The notes under the pieces are model-generated. The model had not been told where the DNA came from. It saw only the letters and a list, made by a program, of their open reading frames with translations, and ran no database searches. From positions 434,001 to 498,000 of the forward strand of contig VWZF01002630.1 in NCBI GenBank assembly GCA_013396755.1: a DNA stretch of 64,000 nucleotides. Direction: 5' to 3'. Source of the stretch: Sclerurus mexicanus (Eukaryota > Chordata > Aves > Passeriformes > Furnariidae). Shown piece by piece: positions 52,501 to 63,871 of this stretch. The position numbers and the translations under genes are program-made. Position 1 is the stretch's first letter, and each line of letters starts with the position of its first letter.

Positions 52501-54724
52501 CAAACATCTATCAGGACAAAACTGATAGCTGCTCCCAGAAATAAGAGAAAAGTATCCAGGCATAACATGCTTCATCTGTGGGCTCAGCTGCATTTCTAAA
52601 GGAAAACTAATAGACTGAATTATTCCATAAATTATTAGAATTTGAAAGAAATCCATTGCCACAATGGTTAAGAAGGAGATAAATTTTGGAAGTGCTGGTA
52701 AAACAGAGATCCATTCTCCTGGATCTTTCAAGTTCTAAGTACCATGAGAAAATTGAGCTAGGGAACATGTCTTCTTCTGGCAAAGTGACATTACTGCCAA
52801 GCTATGTGTGACGATGTCACCCCCTTGTAGCTAGGAAAATAACTGCAACTCTAAGCTTTGTAGTAGCACGATCACCTGTGGTCACATCAAACTGCCTTCA
52901 GCCAGTTCACATCTTGGAAGATAATTAGTCCCAGGCTGGGCTAATACTGGGCTTCAAGTGCAAGAGAAGATTGCAGGCTCTGAAGCTGCAAGCTGAGAGC
53001 TGGTGTCACAAATAAAAAGTAAATATTAAACCTTGGAACAGCAAATCAATTAAAGTAAAAATAAAGATAGAAATAAATAAAAATTTTTGGATCTATTGCT
53101 GTTACCAGTCAGGCAGTAGGCAGAGACCAAAAAGAAAGAACCCCAAAGTGCTTAGCAGAGACTATGCATTAGAGAAGGGACTGGGTATGTTAGAGGGAGC
53201 AGCTTCAGCAAAATAAAAGTCAAAACTGTTCTGGTGACCTTAATCCAAGCATGACACCAGAATACAAACAGACATCAGGAACAGTTTAGCAGATTTATTA
53301 GTTAAACTCCCCTCATTTTCAGTGTCATACCATAACTATCCCAATGCAAACGAGTATGTTCCACAAGTTGATACTTAACTCCACTGGGCAAGAGTTAGGC
53401 TCTTCCAAACTACCGGAGTTAAGTCTTTCTACTGCATGATCTTTTGGCATAAACTCCATTTCTAATATGGTTTTGTTAACATAGAGTTTTCCAAACTCGT
53501 CAAAATCAAAATGCCCACCAGTTACTAGCAATTGCTAATTAGGCAAGATCAAACACCTTGGGAGCCCTTTCTTTATCCTTGACATGACCATTTTGCTCTT
53601 AATTGGTGAAGGCTTTGTGGACAGACTGGTGCCTGCTCAGATATAATTGTTTGTCCTTTTCTGATTAATAATCTCAGCACCTACTGCACTTTCGTTCTCC
53701 TGCAGAGGCTTCTGGGAGGTTACTAAGAAACTCAGCATTTCTGTAAGACTGTTTTATGATAGTATCTGACAGACACAAGACTATTTAATGCATTAAATTT
53801 ATTTAGTATGCCTACCAGTAAAATTACAAGCTCTACCTTCCATGTACAATGATTCCTTTCAGAAATTGTCAACACTCAGTGACACCATTTGCCGGAGCAA
53901 TCCCAAATTTCTCATGACTTTGGACACAGAGAAGCTGTTTCAGCTTTAACTTCCCTCTAGCTGAGGAACCAGCTTGCAGGTTGTGTGGATGAGTTTGTCT
54001 AGCCTCTTTCACAGAAAAAATATCATCTGCACACTGGAACTTGGGCCAGACTTGCCAAATGGTTCACAAAGTGTTCACTTAGCCTGAAGCTGGGATTTGT
54101 GTTTTCTGAGCCAAATTTCAAGAGAGACAACAAGGATTTCTAGTGTTGGGTGGGTGCCAGGCAGGTTATGGAAGTTATGAGCAAGTGTTAAGACCTGTTT
54201 CAGATGCAGTTTTCAGAGGTGCAGGCTTAGCAAGGTGAAAACCCTGAGAACTGAGACTCATGTAGATGCCCAAGAAGTGAAATTACAGCTCTCGCTGCTT
54301 TTTCTTGTGGGATCTGGTTGTCAGCTGGGGCCCACTTGTACATAACCTCAGGTTTGCAGGTACCTCCTAAACTTCTGAGTCAAAAGTCACTACATTTCAG
54401 CTTATGATGATGATGGTTTAGAAACCACAAGGAGAAACTCCTGCTCACAGGCCTCCTTAACCATCTCTCCAAATCACTTTGCAAGTTTTAGGGCTTCTCT
54501 AGAGACTCTGGGCTGCTTTACTAATAGTTTCCATCAACAGCCAGCCTGAGAGTTGCCTGCACCACTGTCCAGTCCCCTGCACAGAAGGATTAAATGGTGC
54601 ATTGCAGCTCTGGTCTCTGGTGTGTGTGCTCTGTCCAAGAACTGCAAGGCTCTCCTGGACTCTGTTCTCTCTTCTCTGCCTTGTCCTGGGCCCTCCTTGA
54701 AGTTTCTTTATGTTTCACCTGCAG
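43507..54724. other. Non-coding stretch, nothing secure
   Basis: About 11 kb with no recognised gene or interspersed repeat. It contains scattered chance frames and the T-rich tract near 50000. Sequence that looks repeat-free may hide diverged elements below visual detection. Confidence 0.45.
49998..50085. repeat. T-rich / pyrimidine low-complexity tract
   Basis: An almost pure T/C run with several uninterrupted T stretches of 7 to 14 bases. No associated element was recognised. Confidence 0.85.
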
Positions 54725-54899
54725 GATCAAGGTCCTTCTGAATCTACAATCATGTGGCATTGAGCACCTTAAAACCATGGGAGCACACTGGCCAGGGGAA
54801 CATACAGGTTCAGCCTCTACACATTGAGCCAGAGATTTTGTGGCAGAGACAGACAAATTGGATGGGAAAACAGAGCTTGGAAACATTGTTAGTCTTAAG
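54725..54899 (+). other. Possible non-coding exon (strong splice-site pair)
   Basis: A strong acceptor (TTTCTTTATGTTTCACCTGCAG|G) and a consensus donor (AAG|GTGAGT) bracket 175 nt. All three frames contain stops, so any transcript would be non-coding or a UTR. There is no promoter or partner exon evidence. Confidence 0.15.
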
Positions 54900-56578
54900 G
54901 TGAGTCTTGCTCTGCGTCATTGGCCTAGTACTCTGCTCAGGGGAAAAAACAGATTATTCCTGATATAAATCTAGGATCAACAGTAAAAGACTTTTCATGT
55001 TGGATTTATTAATCCATTTTCCCTTGGTCGTCTTGCTCCAGGCTTTCTAAATAAGAGAGCTGTGTTGCTTGGCTGGCTGTGAGGGAAAGAGGTTAATACT
55101 GAAGACTACACAAGTTTCTGCAATTAGACAATCTCTTTGTAGTGTAATGGAGGTGCCAAGATGACCTCAGAGGCCTTTTTTGCTGTTGCAGAAGCATATT
55201 GAACAAGTTTTCTCAGCAGCTGTGCATTAGTGTTCAGTATTAAATGGGCTGATTTTACATTACAACAGCTTCCCTAAGATCTTCCCATCACTTTAGATTT
55301 CTTCATAGCAACTTTTTTTTTCTCTCCTTCTTTTCCCTTGCCTCCAAGGGATACTTTGCAAATATGTGCCATCTAGTGGGAAAGCAGATTGGGGGGGAGG
55401 GTGTGTAATAAAAATTATGTTTTATAGATTCATATGAAGATTGTTCTGTCCTGTTTTTCAAACGGAAAAAACAAAAAACAGACTTGCCTCATATTACTCT
55501 TCAGGAAAAGAAGTTTCAGGCTAACAGTTGGGGATTCATAGCCATGGGAAAGACAGAGGTGTGCATACACCACAGCATCTGAAGTGAGGAAGGAGTTTTT
55601 CAAAGCTCATGGTACAGGTGGATTTTTATTTTTATTGTTTTGCTGCACATTAGGCTTTTTATTTATATTCTGGTTAATCCCTCCCACCTGTACAATCTCA
55701 CTCCACACAACAGCAAGTTCAACATATGGTGCATTTCTGGTTACTGAAATAAATTGCTCACAGAAGAAATTTGGGGACAAGAAGCTAATCACAGTCCCCA
55801 GCTGCCTAAGAGGGCACAAAACTGCCCAGCTGAGTGCAGGGACTTGCAGACTGGAGAAGGGGCCCAGCTACTGCGCATCACTTCATCACGCATCTCAATT
55901 TCCTCTGCACACTGAAAAGGCTCATGCAGGAGGATCTGTGTTTCAGAGTTGCTGGGGTCAAGAGAGGGCCTTTTGTTGATTGGGGTTTTGGGGTAGTTTC
56001 CCCCCAAAACTCTATAAGTCTTTGACTGTAATATGTGTTGATGGCTTTGATCCCCTTTAAATAACTGCTTTTTCTTGCCTGTGATGGTTTTCTTTCTCTT
56101 TCATGTTATTTCAGGGGGAAGTTACATGTGAGGACTGTTGGTCTGGTGTGAGCAATTAGCAAAAGCTGCATTCTGATGAGATACATTTAGTTTTCCAATT
56201 GCTTTCTCGGGATAGTTGGTGTGTCTGTGCTTTCTTAACTGAGTGTGATGCTCTTTGTCATGGAGTAAAAGGAGCCCAAGGTCCTCTTCAGCTGTTGTTG
56301 TACATATATCCTGTAATCAAAGGCTGTCATCTACACTTGCAATATAGGTCCCAAAATTTTTTGAGTGGCATGATGAATTTTCTCGCAAGAATGTATGGCT
56401 TTGTTTGCTCTCCTAACTACCTGTTGTGAGCCCTTAGAAGTGGTCTGTTGATCCCAGGAGCCTTTAAGCAGTAGATAGAAAACATGGTTTGCAGTTCTTT
56501 GTGAGCTAAGCCCAGAGCCTGAGTATTTTGGCTGACTTCTGAGCTTTGTCTTTTTCTCTTTTCTTCCCTTCTCCCCAG
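54900..56578. other. Non-coding stretch, nothing recognised
   Basis: Chance frames only, the longest 131 codons at 55584-55979 with a hydrophobic N-terminal part and no recognised domain. Confidence 0.5.
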
Positions 56579-56777
56579 TGCATGCACTCATCCCAAGGGA
56601 CCTGGAGATTCACAGTCTAATTTTAAGCAATGAAACTGAACCATATGTTTTTATAATGGTGTTGCAAGCTTTTTGGAGCCTAAAACACAGTAGGAGGTTT
56701 AGGCTAATACAACCCAAAACCACTTTTGTTAACCTGGCCTTCATGTTTAATGTGATCAAAAGGGTTGTTAGGATTAG
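56579..56777 (+). other. Candidate 199-nt exon with open frame
   Basis: The acceptor is the strongest in the window: an uninterrupted pyrimidine tract of over 20 bases ending CTTCTCCCCAG. The donor is TTAG|GTGAGT. The whole 199 nt is open in the frame entering at phase 1 and leaving at phase 2. The translation includes ALIPRDLEIHSLILSNETEP, a hydrophobic YVFIMVLQAFW, and a basic C-terminal part (NVIKRVVRIR). No family was recognised. An old CR1 3' end lies about 280 bp downstream, so unrecognised repeat sequence is an alternative source. Confidence 0.22.
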
Positions 56778-57057
56778 GTGAGTGGCAAGAAGAATCTCTA
56801 AGTTGGCTGAGATGAGAGGGCATGAAAGCAGCCCCCTGATCTTAGGAACAGGTGTGGGAATGGGGCTCTCCAAGCAGAATAACACTGAAAAGCCAAACTG
56901 CTCAGGCTGAGACTGATGACAAACCAGTGTATTTTAGTGCGGTTCTGTATCTGTTATGTACATTCTGCTCCAAACCTGGCACACTACAATGATTCTAGGA
57001 GTGGCTTGTTCACAGTTCGAGGGAAAAAGCACAATGATACTGAGTGTTAGAGGCTTT

Positions 57058-57375
57058 TTAGTCCAGTGGAGAAAGGGATGCAACAAGATCCAATGTCTGT
57101 GTTTGTCTAACATTGATTTCCAATTGGGAAATGAGGTGTATGTTTTTAACAATGGGATGATGAACCCCTGGAGCAGTTGCCTAAGGGATGTGGTAAGCTC
57201 TCTGTTACTTAAAGCCAGTATATCAAGTTCAGATTCTCTTTCTGAAAGCGGCAATCCAACTCAACTAAAAGTTCCTGGGCCCAGTAAAGGACCACTGGGT
57301 GAATTTTTACACCCACGGGTAAGTGGAAGGTCAGATTAGATGATCATAATAGTCTTTTTTACTTTCAGAGTTGAA
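57058..57375 (+). mobile_element. Old CR1 LINE 3' end, diverged
   Basis: Landmarks in order are AACAAGATCCAATGTCTG, GGAAATGAGGTGTATGTTTT, GATGAACCCCTGGAGCAG, TGCCTAAGGGATGTGGTAAG and GGTCAGATTAGATGATCATA followed by ATAGTC. This matches the 3' end of the older CR1 subfamilies shared with turtles and crocodilians. It is more diverged than the copies at 12.5 and 25.5 kb. Confidence 0.82.
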
Positions 57376-58976
57376 GTCCTTGAGCATGTACTTTATAAAA
57401 GTGAAATCAAAAGGATGAGAAAGGTCTTAGAGCCAAATATTACCTGACAAACCCAATTACCAGAACTGCAGTTCAAAGTGATCTGTGCCCTTGTTGGGCC
57501 AGAAGCATTTGGCCACTGATTATGGCAAAGGATGTAAGAGCTGGGGGAAGTGAGAGGGCTGCAAGAAAAGGGTTTCCAACTTCAGGAAAGCTGCACTTAC
57601 CCCATGTAGGGAAAAGACTGAAGAGACATATGAACGTCCTTAGGCTAAGCTAGTGTCTGTTTCAGAAGAGGACCTTCTAGGAGGGTGCCGGACTCAGTGC
57701 TGGAGGGAATAGAAGAAGCAAGAGTTTCAAGAATGCCACAAAGATGGGCTCTGAGCATGAGTAGGGATGAAATGGGAGATGGGCAGCCAATGCCAAAATT
57801 ATGATGTAGTTTGAAGCCTCTGCTTCCTCTTCTACCATAGCAGCCCCTGCACAGGGGGACACATAACAGGTAATCTCATACCTTCAGTATTTCCCCACGA
57901 TCCCTTGGAAGACTTTGAAGAACTTCCCAGTGCAGAAAGGAGGGAGCTGGCAGATCCATTAATAAGTGCTTGCAGCCAAGCCTGTCTTGTACCTGATGCA
58001 CTGCATACGTACAGGTTATGAATGATTTCTTCCTTAAGAAATTAACCCAGGTTTAAAAATAGCCCCTGCATTTAGCTGCGTGCTGCCTCCTTCCTGCTTG
58101 CTGAGGCCAGAGATCTCTTGAAGTGCTGGCAGTCATTTTTAACATGGAAAGGTTTAGAAGACAAAATTGTCTGGCACCTCTTGCCGGTATGGGGAGCTCT
58201 GAGGACAGCTGTAGGGCAGACAGTGTAGTCTGGTTTTCTTCTCACCCTGGCCTGGAAGGGAAGGGTAAGAAGTTTACTCTGGGGGCAACTTCTCCATTGT
58301 CCTTTCCAGCCTTGACCCACTGCTAAGGTTGTTAATGAAGAGCCAGTTATCACTGGGTAGTTTTGTAATGTGGTACCCTTGGCTGTATTAAGATAAAATA
58401 TTTTTAAGTTTCTACACTACAGACAAACTGAGACTGATACCCTGCCTTGTGTATGGGACAGCCTCCTGCATGTGGCACCAGCTCCCTGTCACTGACTATG
58501 GCAAGCTTGTACAACAAGGCATGTGTTTGGAGAGTTATATGGCAACATTTTCACTTCTCTATCCCTGCTCTTCTTCTCTTGGATTTTATCTGCAAAGAAT
58601 AAGCAAAGTTGGAAGGGCTGCAGGTTTAGGACCTAAATTGTACTGATGCTTTCTCTTAATTTTCAGCTCAGGGCTTGCAGGAGTTTACCACTGCCTGAGA
58701 AGCAGGGGCACAGAAAGCTGGTACCACAGGATGATTCCCCTATCACCTACTGACCTGAAGGACTGAGTAATAGCCTAGAATGGCACTGCAAGTAATGATA
58801 TGTTCTTGCAGTGTGCAATGAAATAACCAGGATTAAGACCAAAGGTGTGATTAAAACTATGCAGCTCACAAGGTGGGGTGAAGAGGATGAAAACAATCAG
58901 GTATTTACTCAGTGAACTGTTAATGCAGTGGTTTTCACTCTGACTAATCAAAGCTCTTGAGGTGGGCAGATCTTAC
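57376..58976. other. Non-coding stretch, nothing recognised
   Basis: No supported feature. Confidence 0.5.
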
Positions 58977-59007
58977 CTGAAAGACATGGAGACTTCTGGT
59001 CTCTGTG
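58977..59007 (-). other. Possible 31-nt microexon
   Basis: On the minus strand a long pyrimidine tract (TTCCTCCTTTCTTCTCTTCT, then TCCAAG) is followed after 31 nt by a perfect donor, CAG|GTAAGA. All three frames through the 31 nt are open. Such signals fit a microexon, but the exon is too short for coding evidence. Confidence 0.17.
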
Positions 59008-59559
59008 CTTGGAAGAAGAGAAGAAAGGAGGAACACAAGAATATAAAATATCTTCAGGCATCTCAGATACCAAAAGCTCTGTAAGGGATGTCCCGTTTGA
59101 GCTGGCATACAGATCTCCGCAGAGACATCATCAATCATTGATGGACGGTGCTAGGAGGGTGAGAAATTTGTTTTACACTGACTCCAGAAGGGCCTGATCC
59201 AGGTGTTGGTTACTGAGACAGTTTAATTGAAACCTGAATGGAACTGAGAAGCTGTGACCTTCTATGTTTATTGTCAAGGCCATGGTCACATGGAGACTGG
59301 AGTTGTCACCAAGCAAATGCTTTCCTCTTCTCCAGCACCTTGAAAAGATGCCATGGTTGGCTTGATTATAAACCTTTTGAGCATGAAGTTTGCCTGCCCT
59401 CAGGGCAAACCTGAATGTGTCTCCCTGCTCATCAAATACAGCTATGCATTCGCTGTGGTGGCTTCTGGAGCATCCTTTCCATGAGCGCTCTCAAGCCCTC
59501 TCACTTTTTCTCTTCCTCAGCTGCCAGAGCAGTGTGTGCCCTCAGGTCTCTGACTCAGC
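59008..59559. other. Non-coding stretch, nothing recognised
   Basis: No supported feature. Confidence 0.5.
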
Positions 59560-59900
59560 CCTTCTCCCTTGTTTTATGGCTATACCTTGTCTGCTCGCAG
59601 CCTCAATGATTCATTATAAAAAATGATCCAGTTTTCAGAAATCACAAGGTGCTGTGTCTTCCACTTAATTATTGTTTTATTTTAATAAGCAATTATGTTT
59701 TGAAGGCACCTCGGGGCTCCGGGCGTTAACCACTTATCACCTGCTGAGTGATTTAAAACTAGTAAAGCAGATCCCATTTGCAGGTTGGAATAAGGCCTGA
59801 ATCCTATCAGCAGACAAATGAGTTCAGAAATACTTATTCCATGTTTGTAACTCATTGCATATGGTTTCATCCCCTGGTCCTCAGAGGGGCTGGTTATGTG
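59560..59900. promoter_or_regulatory. Possible conserved enhancer-like block
   Basis: A compact repeat-free stretch with ATTCATTATAAAAAATG, CTTAATTATTG, TTTAATAAGCAATTATG, a small CpG cluster (CTCGGGGCTCCGGGCG), GTTAAC, TTATCACCTG and GAGTGATTTAAAAC. The mixture of homeodomain-, GATA- and E-box-like words is typical of developmental enhancers. Inference only; conservation is untested. Confidence 0.22.
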
Positions 59901-62240
59901 CTGGAGGGATTTCTGTTCCCTTGCTGTTCTGATAAGAACCAAAGGGCTCATTAGAGGCTGTGAAAGGGAGAAGACTACCTGTTGTCTGGTTTGTACAATT
60001 TACTTTGCCAAGCATCTTCCAGGAGTCTCTCTTCACTACAGACCATACAACAAAATCCTAGCTACTAAGTCAACCCACAGCTTGGGTATCCCTGGTGTGA
60101 GATACAAACCTACTCCAATGTGAGCTGTAAGGGCAGGAAGCCTGTGAGTCTCAGTTCTAGGACTGATATGGAAAATAAATACAGTCTTACAGGGCTGAGA
60201 TATTAGGTGCAGTTACTGTTTTGCCCTCAGGACTTGTTATTCCCTACCAAGAGACAATCTGTTGAGTCTATTCCAAGAGCAGGAAGCTCTTCATCTGTAG
60301 CAATTTGCAGGAACAAACTCTGAGCATTCCCATATATTGGAAGATGCTCTGAGCAGCAGCACCTTGGAGAACAGAGACCTGGGCTATCAATGCTAGCTGG
60401 GTTTCTTCTGGAGCTTTTATGACCTAATATTTTGGTTTTTGTCCTCCCACATCTCCTTGACTTCCAGGTGGCACAGTTGGAAGCTTATTTGAAAATAGAA
60501 ACCCATTACATCTTTCGCTATTTTTATGTTATGCATTAAAAATACACCCCAGCAGCCAGGCCCACCCTGATCTCCTCATTGGAAGGCTGCAGTCCAGCTG
60601 GTGTGCACCATGGAGCATTGTTACTGACAGCATCTGCAGTGTTAGTCAGCACATGTGCCATATGCTCCAAGGTGTGTGTTCTCCACGGGTTGACCGAGTC
60701 ATTTAAAGATTCCATGGGGCCTTTAAATGTGTTTAAATGTCAGGGGAGATTTAAAGTATTGTGACCCACACTAGCTGTCCATCACAGAGGGGAGCAGCTC
60801 TGGTGCTGGCATGGTCCACAGCAGAATGGTCCCACATGGTGTACACAGGCTTCCTGAACTGAGGAACCTCAGGGGAGCAGAGACCCATTAGGAACCAATG
60901 ACTCCTGTGACAGTGACAGAAGGGACCTGTGCAGGGCTATAAAATAGGCCCTGGGGAGGAAGGAGAGATGAGAATCAAGTAAGGTGAAAGTGAAGGTGGT
61001 GCCCTTACTGCAAAGAACTCTTTCCTTTCACTAGCCCTCTGATGTATCCTTTGGGGGTCCTTTTCCATGCTGAAGATGCTTATTTAAAACTGTAGTTGCT
61101 TTTCATCAAGTAGGGAGGTAGAAGTTTGTGGTGAAATGTGCTGTTTCCCATAAATGTGTCCCCTGTGGTGACTGGAGCTGTTTCTGTTTTTTGTTTCAAA
61201 GCTCCAACCTCTTGGCCCATGTAGGTGATGCCTTCTGTCTGCTTTCTTCTCCACACTTCCCATTTTTCCAGACATAGAGAAATGAAGACAGCGGCTTTTT
61301 TTCCTGAGAAACACAACCATTTCTAAGATACAGCCAGCCTGAATTACATGTCAGTGCAGCCCTTGTTATGCTCCCACCTGTACATCATCAGAATGGGTCC
61401 AATAAAAAGCCTCATTTCTCTTTATTTCCTTGTGATTTTGCCTCCCCTGTCCATTTGCCCTTCTGTTGTCATCCTCTCTTTCTGGCCCTATGTCTGCTCT
61501 GATTTAGAAACTGAGGGCTCCAGTATGAGCCTCAACAGAGAGAGCAGGACACCCAGAAGAGTCTCTGTTTCAGTGTCTGGAAATGTGGAGCTTGCAGAGG
61601 CTTCTCCCACCCTCCATTCCCATGGGAGATCTGGGCATTATTTGGTCTGTGCCTGTTTCATCAACTTCCATTATCAGGTTCCCTGGAGCTGGGCTAGGAT
61701 ATCTCAGCACTTTTCCACAGTCCCTTTGGTGCTCTTAGCTTGGATTTGGGACACAGCTCAGCAGTGTTTACTTGTCACATCCCCACCAGTCTGGGGACAG
61801 CAATGTTAATATTGCAACAAATACAGAAGAGCTCAGTGATAGGATTTGACCCAAATCACAGAGGGGAAAGAGAAGCAGCTCTGTAAAAACTGAAATTCCT
61901 CTGGATGATAAATTCTATTAGAAGCAAATAAATATAAAAGCCAGGTATGATAGGGGCAAATTCTGATTTTTCTCTTGTCTTAGTGTGATTTGAACATAAT
62001 TTGATGGGGCTCAGCTAAGCAAGCAATGCAGAGACCCTGAGGAATGAAGCTGTGTTTGCTGAGAAGTCAACATCATATCTCCACAGCAGTAGGAGGAGAG
62101 GTGTGAATGAGATTGCATAGAGTCAGATCCCTTTCTCCCAGTTGGAAGCTTAAAGAGATTGGAAATGCACTTGAAACCAAATAGACATAACTGGACTTGC
62201 AGATTATGTAGGCATTTTGATTTTTCTTACTCTTCCCCAG
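59901..62240. other. Non-coding stretch, nothing recognised
   Basis: The 153-codon + frame at 61348-61809 shows no domain and no splice architecture. Confidence 0.5.
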
Positions 62241-62358
62241 GGCCGAGCTCAATGAAGACATCAAAGAAGATCCCCTCAGACAGATTTGTAAAGATAGGAC
62301 TGGGCTCTAAATCAGCAGGCAAACCTGCCAAGGTGATCTGGTTTGAGGCAAAATGAAG
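62241..62358 (+). other. Candidate exon with stop codon near its 3' edge
   Basis: A strong acceptor (GATTTTTCTTACTCTTCCCCAG) and a perfect donor (AAG|GTAAGA) enclose 118 nt. One frame, entering at phase 1, stays open until a TGA four bases before the donor. It includes MKTSKKIPSDRFVKIGLG and KPAKVIWFEAK. The other two frames stop early. A stop this close to the last junction would escape nonsense-mediated decay, so it could be a penultimate exon with the 3' UTR beyond, or a non-coding exon. Its entry phase matches the exit phase of the 17353-17478 candidate; one in three random pairs would match. Confidence 0.28.
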
Positions 62359-63784
62359 GTAAGAAAATAGTGGACAAACTCAGTTAAAGTTGAGAAGTAC
62401 CAGAAGTTTCTTAGGTAAAGATATCCAGCTGGTCATTACCAGTACTTAGTATATGATCTATCAATATTTATGCACACATCCCTGTTTGATATAGGGTTTA
62501 TGCATTCCCTTCAGTCTAGTTATTTTGTTTCCCTGTAACTAAAAAGCAAAATTTCTTTGAAACAAGCGGTTTTCCAGACAGCTGAAAAATTCCCTGGCTG
62601 CCCAGCATTCAGTGAGAGAGTGAAATACTTACAATTCAATTGGACAGGCTTTTAGGTCTGAATTGAGGAGCAGCAACCACTGTCTAAGTGTGGAACAGAT
62701 ATATAGATGTCAGTTTGTGCTTGAGCAGCCTGAGCTTGTACACGTAAGATAGACAGAGATATAGATCTTGGCCAGACTAATGATGTCAAAAGATGCATTC
62801 CTGAGTTGTAACAGAGCAAGATCCAAAGGCCATTGAAGGATCTCATTCCTTAGAATTGTAAAATGCAGATATTGGAACGGGAGGTGAATATTCCTGAGGT
62901 CTCATGGTTGTGAATCCATCCTCCTTGCACTTGTCCCATGGAGGCAATACAAATATATTTCCTAGAACATCTCCTCAAGTGTTTTCTTTCTTGTTGCTGT
63001 TGAAGTGAGGTGACATTTTTCATACATAGTCTGGTGGATGTGCCTGAGGCAATGCTGAAACATAAGGTCTCCAGCTCATCTGTCTCCTGTGTTTCTATGC
63101 AAGTCTTGGGCTGGGGGATGAGCAATAACTCAGTAGAGTATCCAAGCCACAAGGGAATGTCTGGAAACATAAGGGACACCTTGAAAGAAGAGCCATTTGA
63201 AGGAATATTAATTATCAGTCAGCTAGTTCTGGACAATTGAATCCAAACTCCAGATGTTCCCATTCTGACTAAATGCTTTAGCAAAAATGTTTAATTGACT
63301 GCTATCTTGTGGGCTCTGTGTGCGTGTGATAAAACCCAAGACTGCTGAGCTAAAAGGATTGTCTGTTGATAGCAACACAGTGCACTGAGTGTTTCTTCAC
63401 CTTCTTAAACTTAGCTTTTTATCATAGGGAATCCAGTCCAGACTAAAAAATACTCTAATTTATATTTTTACTGTAGTGTCATGGTGCTGATTAAAGTCAC
63501 TTAAGGCCCCACTATACGTGGACAACTTGAAATAAAGAGACATCTGTGTTTGGTCTGAAAGGACTCTGAGTCTTGTTTAATGAGGGACTGCAGATTTAAG
63601 GCCTTCTTGATTTCTATAACAGGTGCAAAGATGGGGGGCAGATGAAAGAAGTAGGCCACTGGGATAAAATGAAATCAACCTGAGTTTTTACCCCAGGCTG
63701 TAATTGTACCAGAGCTGAAGTTCAAATAAGATATTTTTCTCATTTTTTTTCTTTTTTTTTTTTCTTTTTTTCCTGGCCTTTAAG
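62359..63784. other. Non-coding stretch, nothing recognised
   Basis: No supported feature other than the T-rich tract just before 63785. Confidence 0.5.
63738..63772. repeat. T-rich tract
   Basis: Nearly pure T with isolated C. It may simply be a long polypyrimidine tract of the acceptor before 63785. Confidence 0.85.
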
Positions 63785-63871
63785 CACCAACCAAACTCCG
63801 AAATGTCAGGCAAGAATAAGACTGTTCTAACTGACATTTTTGAGGTGGTCTGGGGCTCTAAGCACCACAGG
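63785..63871 (+). other. Candidate 87-nt coding exon
   Basis: A long T/C tract ending CCTGGCCTTTAAG precedes 87 nt (29 codons, phase 0 in and out). They read HQPNSEMSGKNKTVLTD and IFEVVWGSKHHR, followed by AGG|GTAAGG. Beyond the donor the frame stops after six codons. The translation is protein-like but not recognised. The signals are moderate. Confidence 0.2.

Noticed and set aside
61348..61809. 153-codon + frame with hydrophobic start
   Set aside because: The hydrophobic run comes from pyrimidine-rich sequence; no supporting gene signals.
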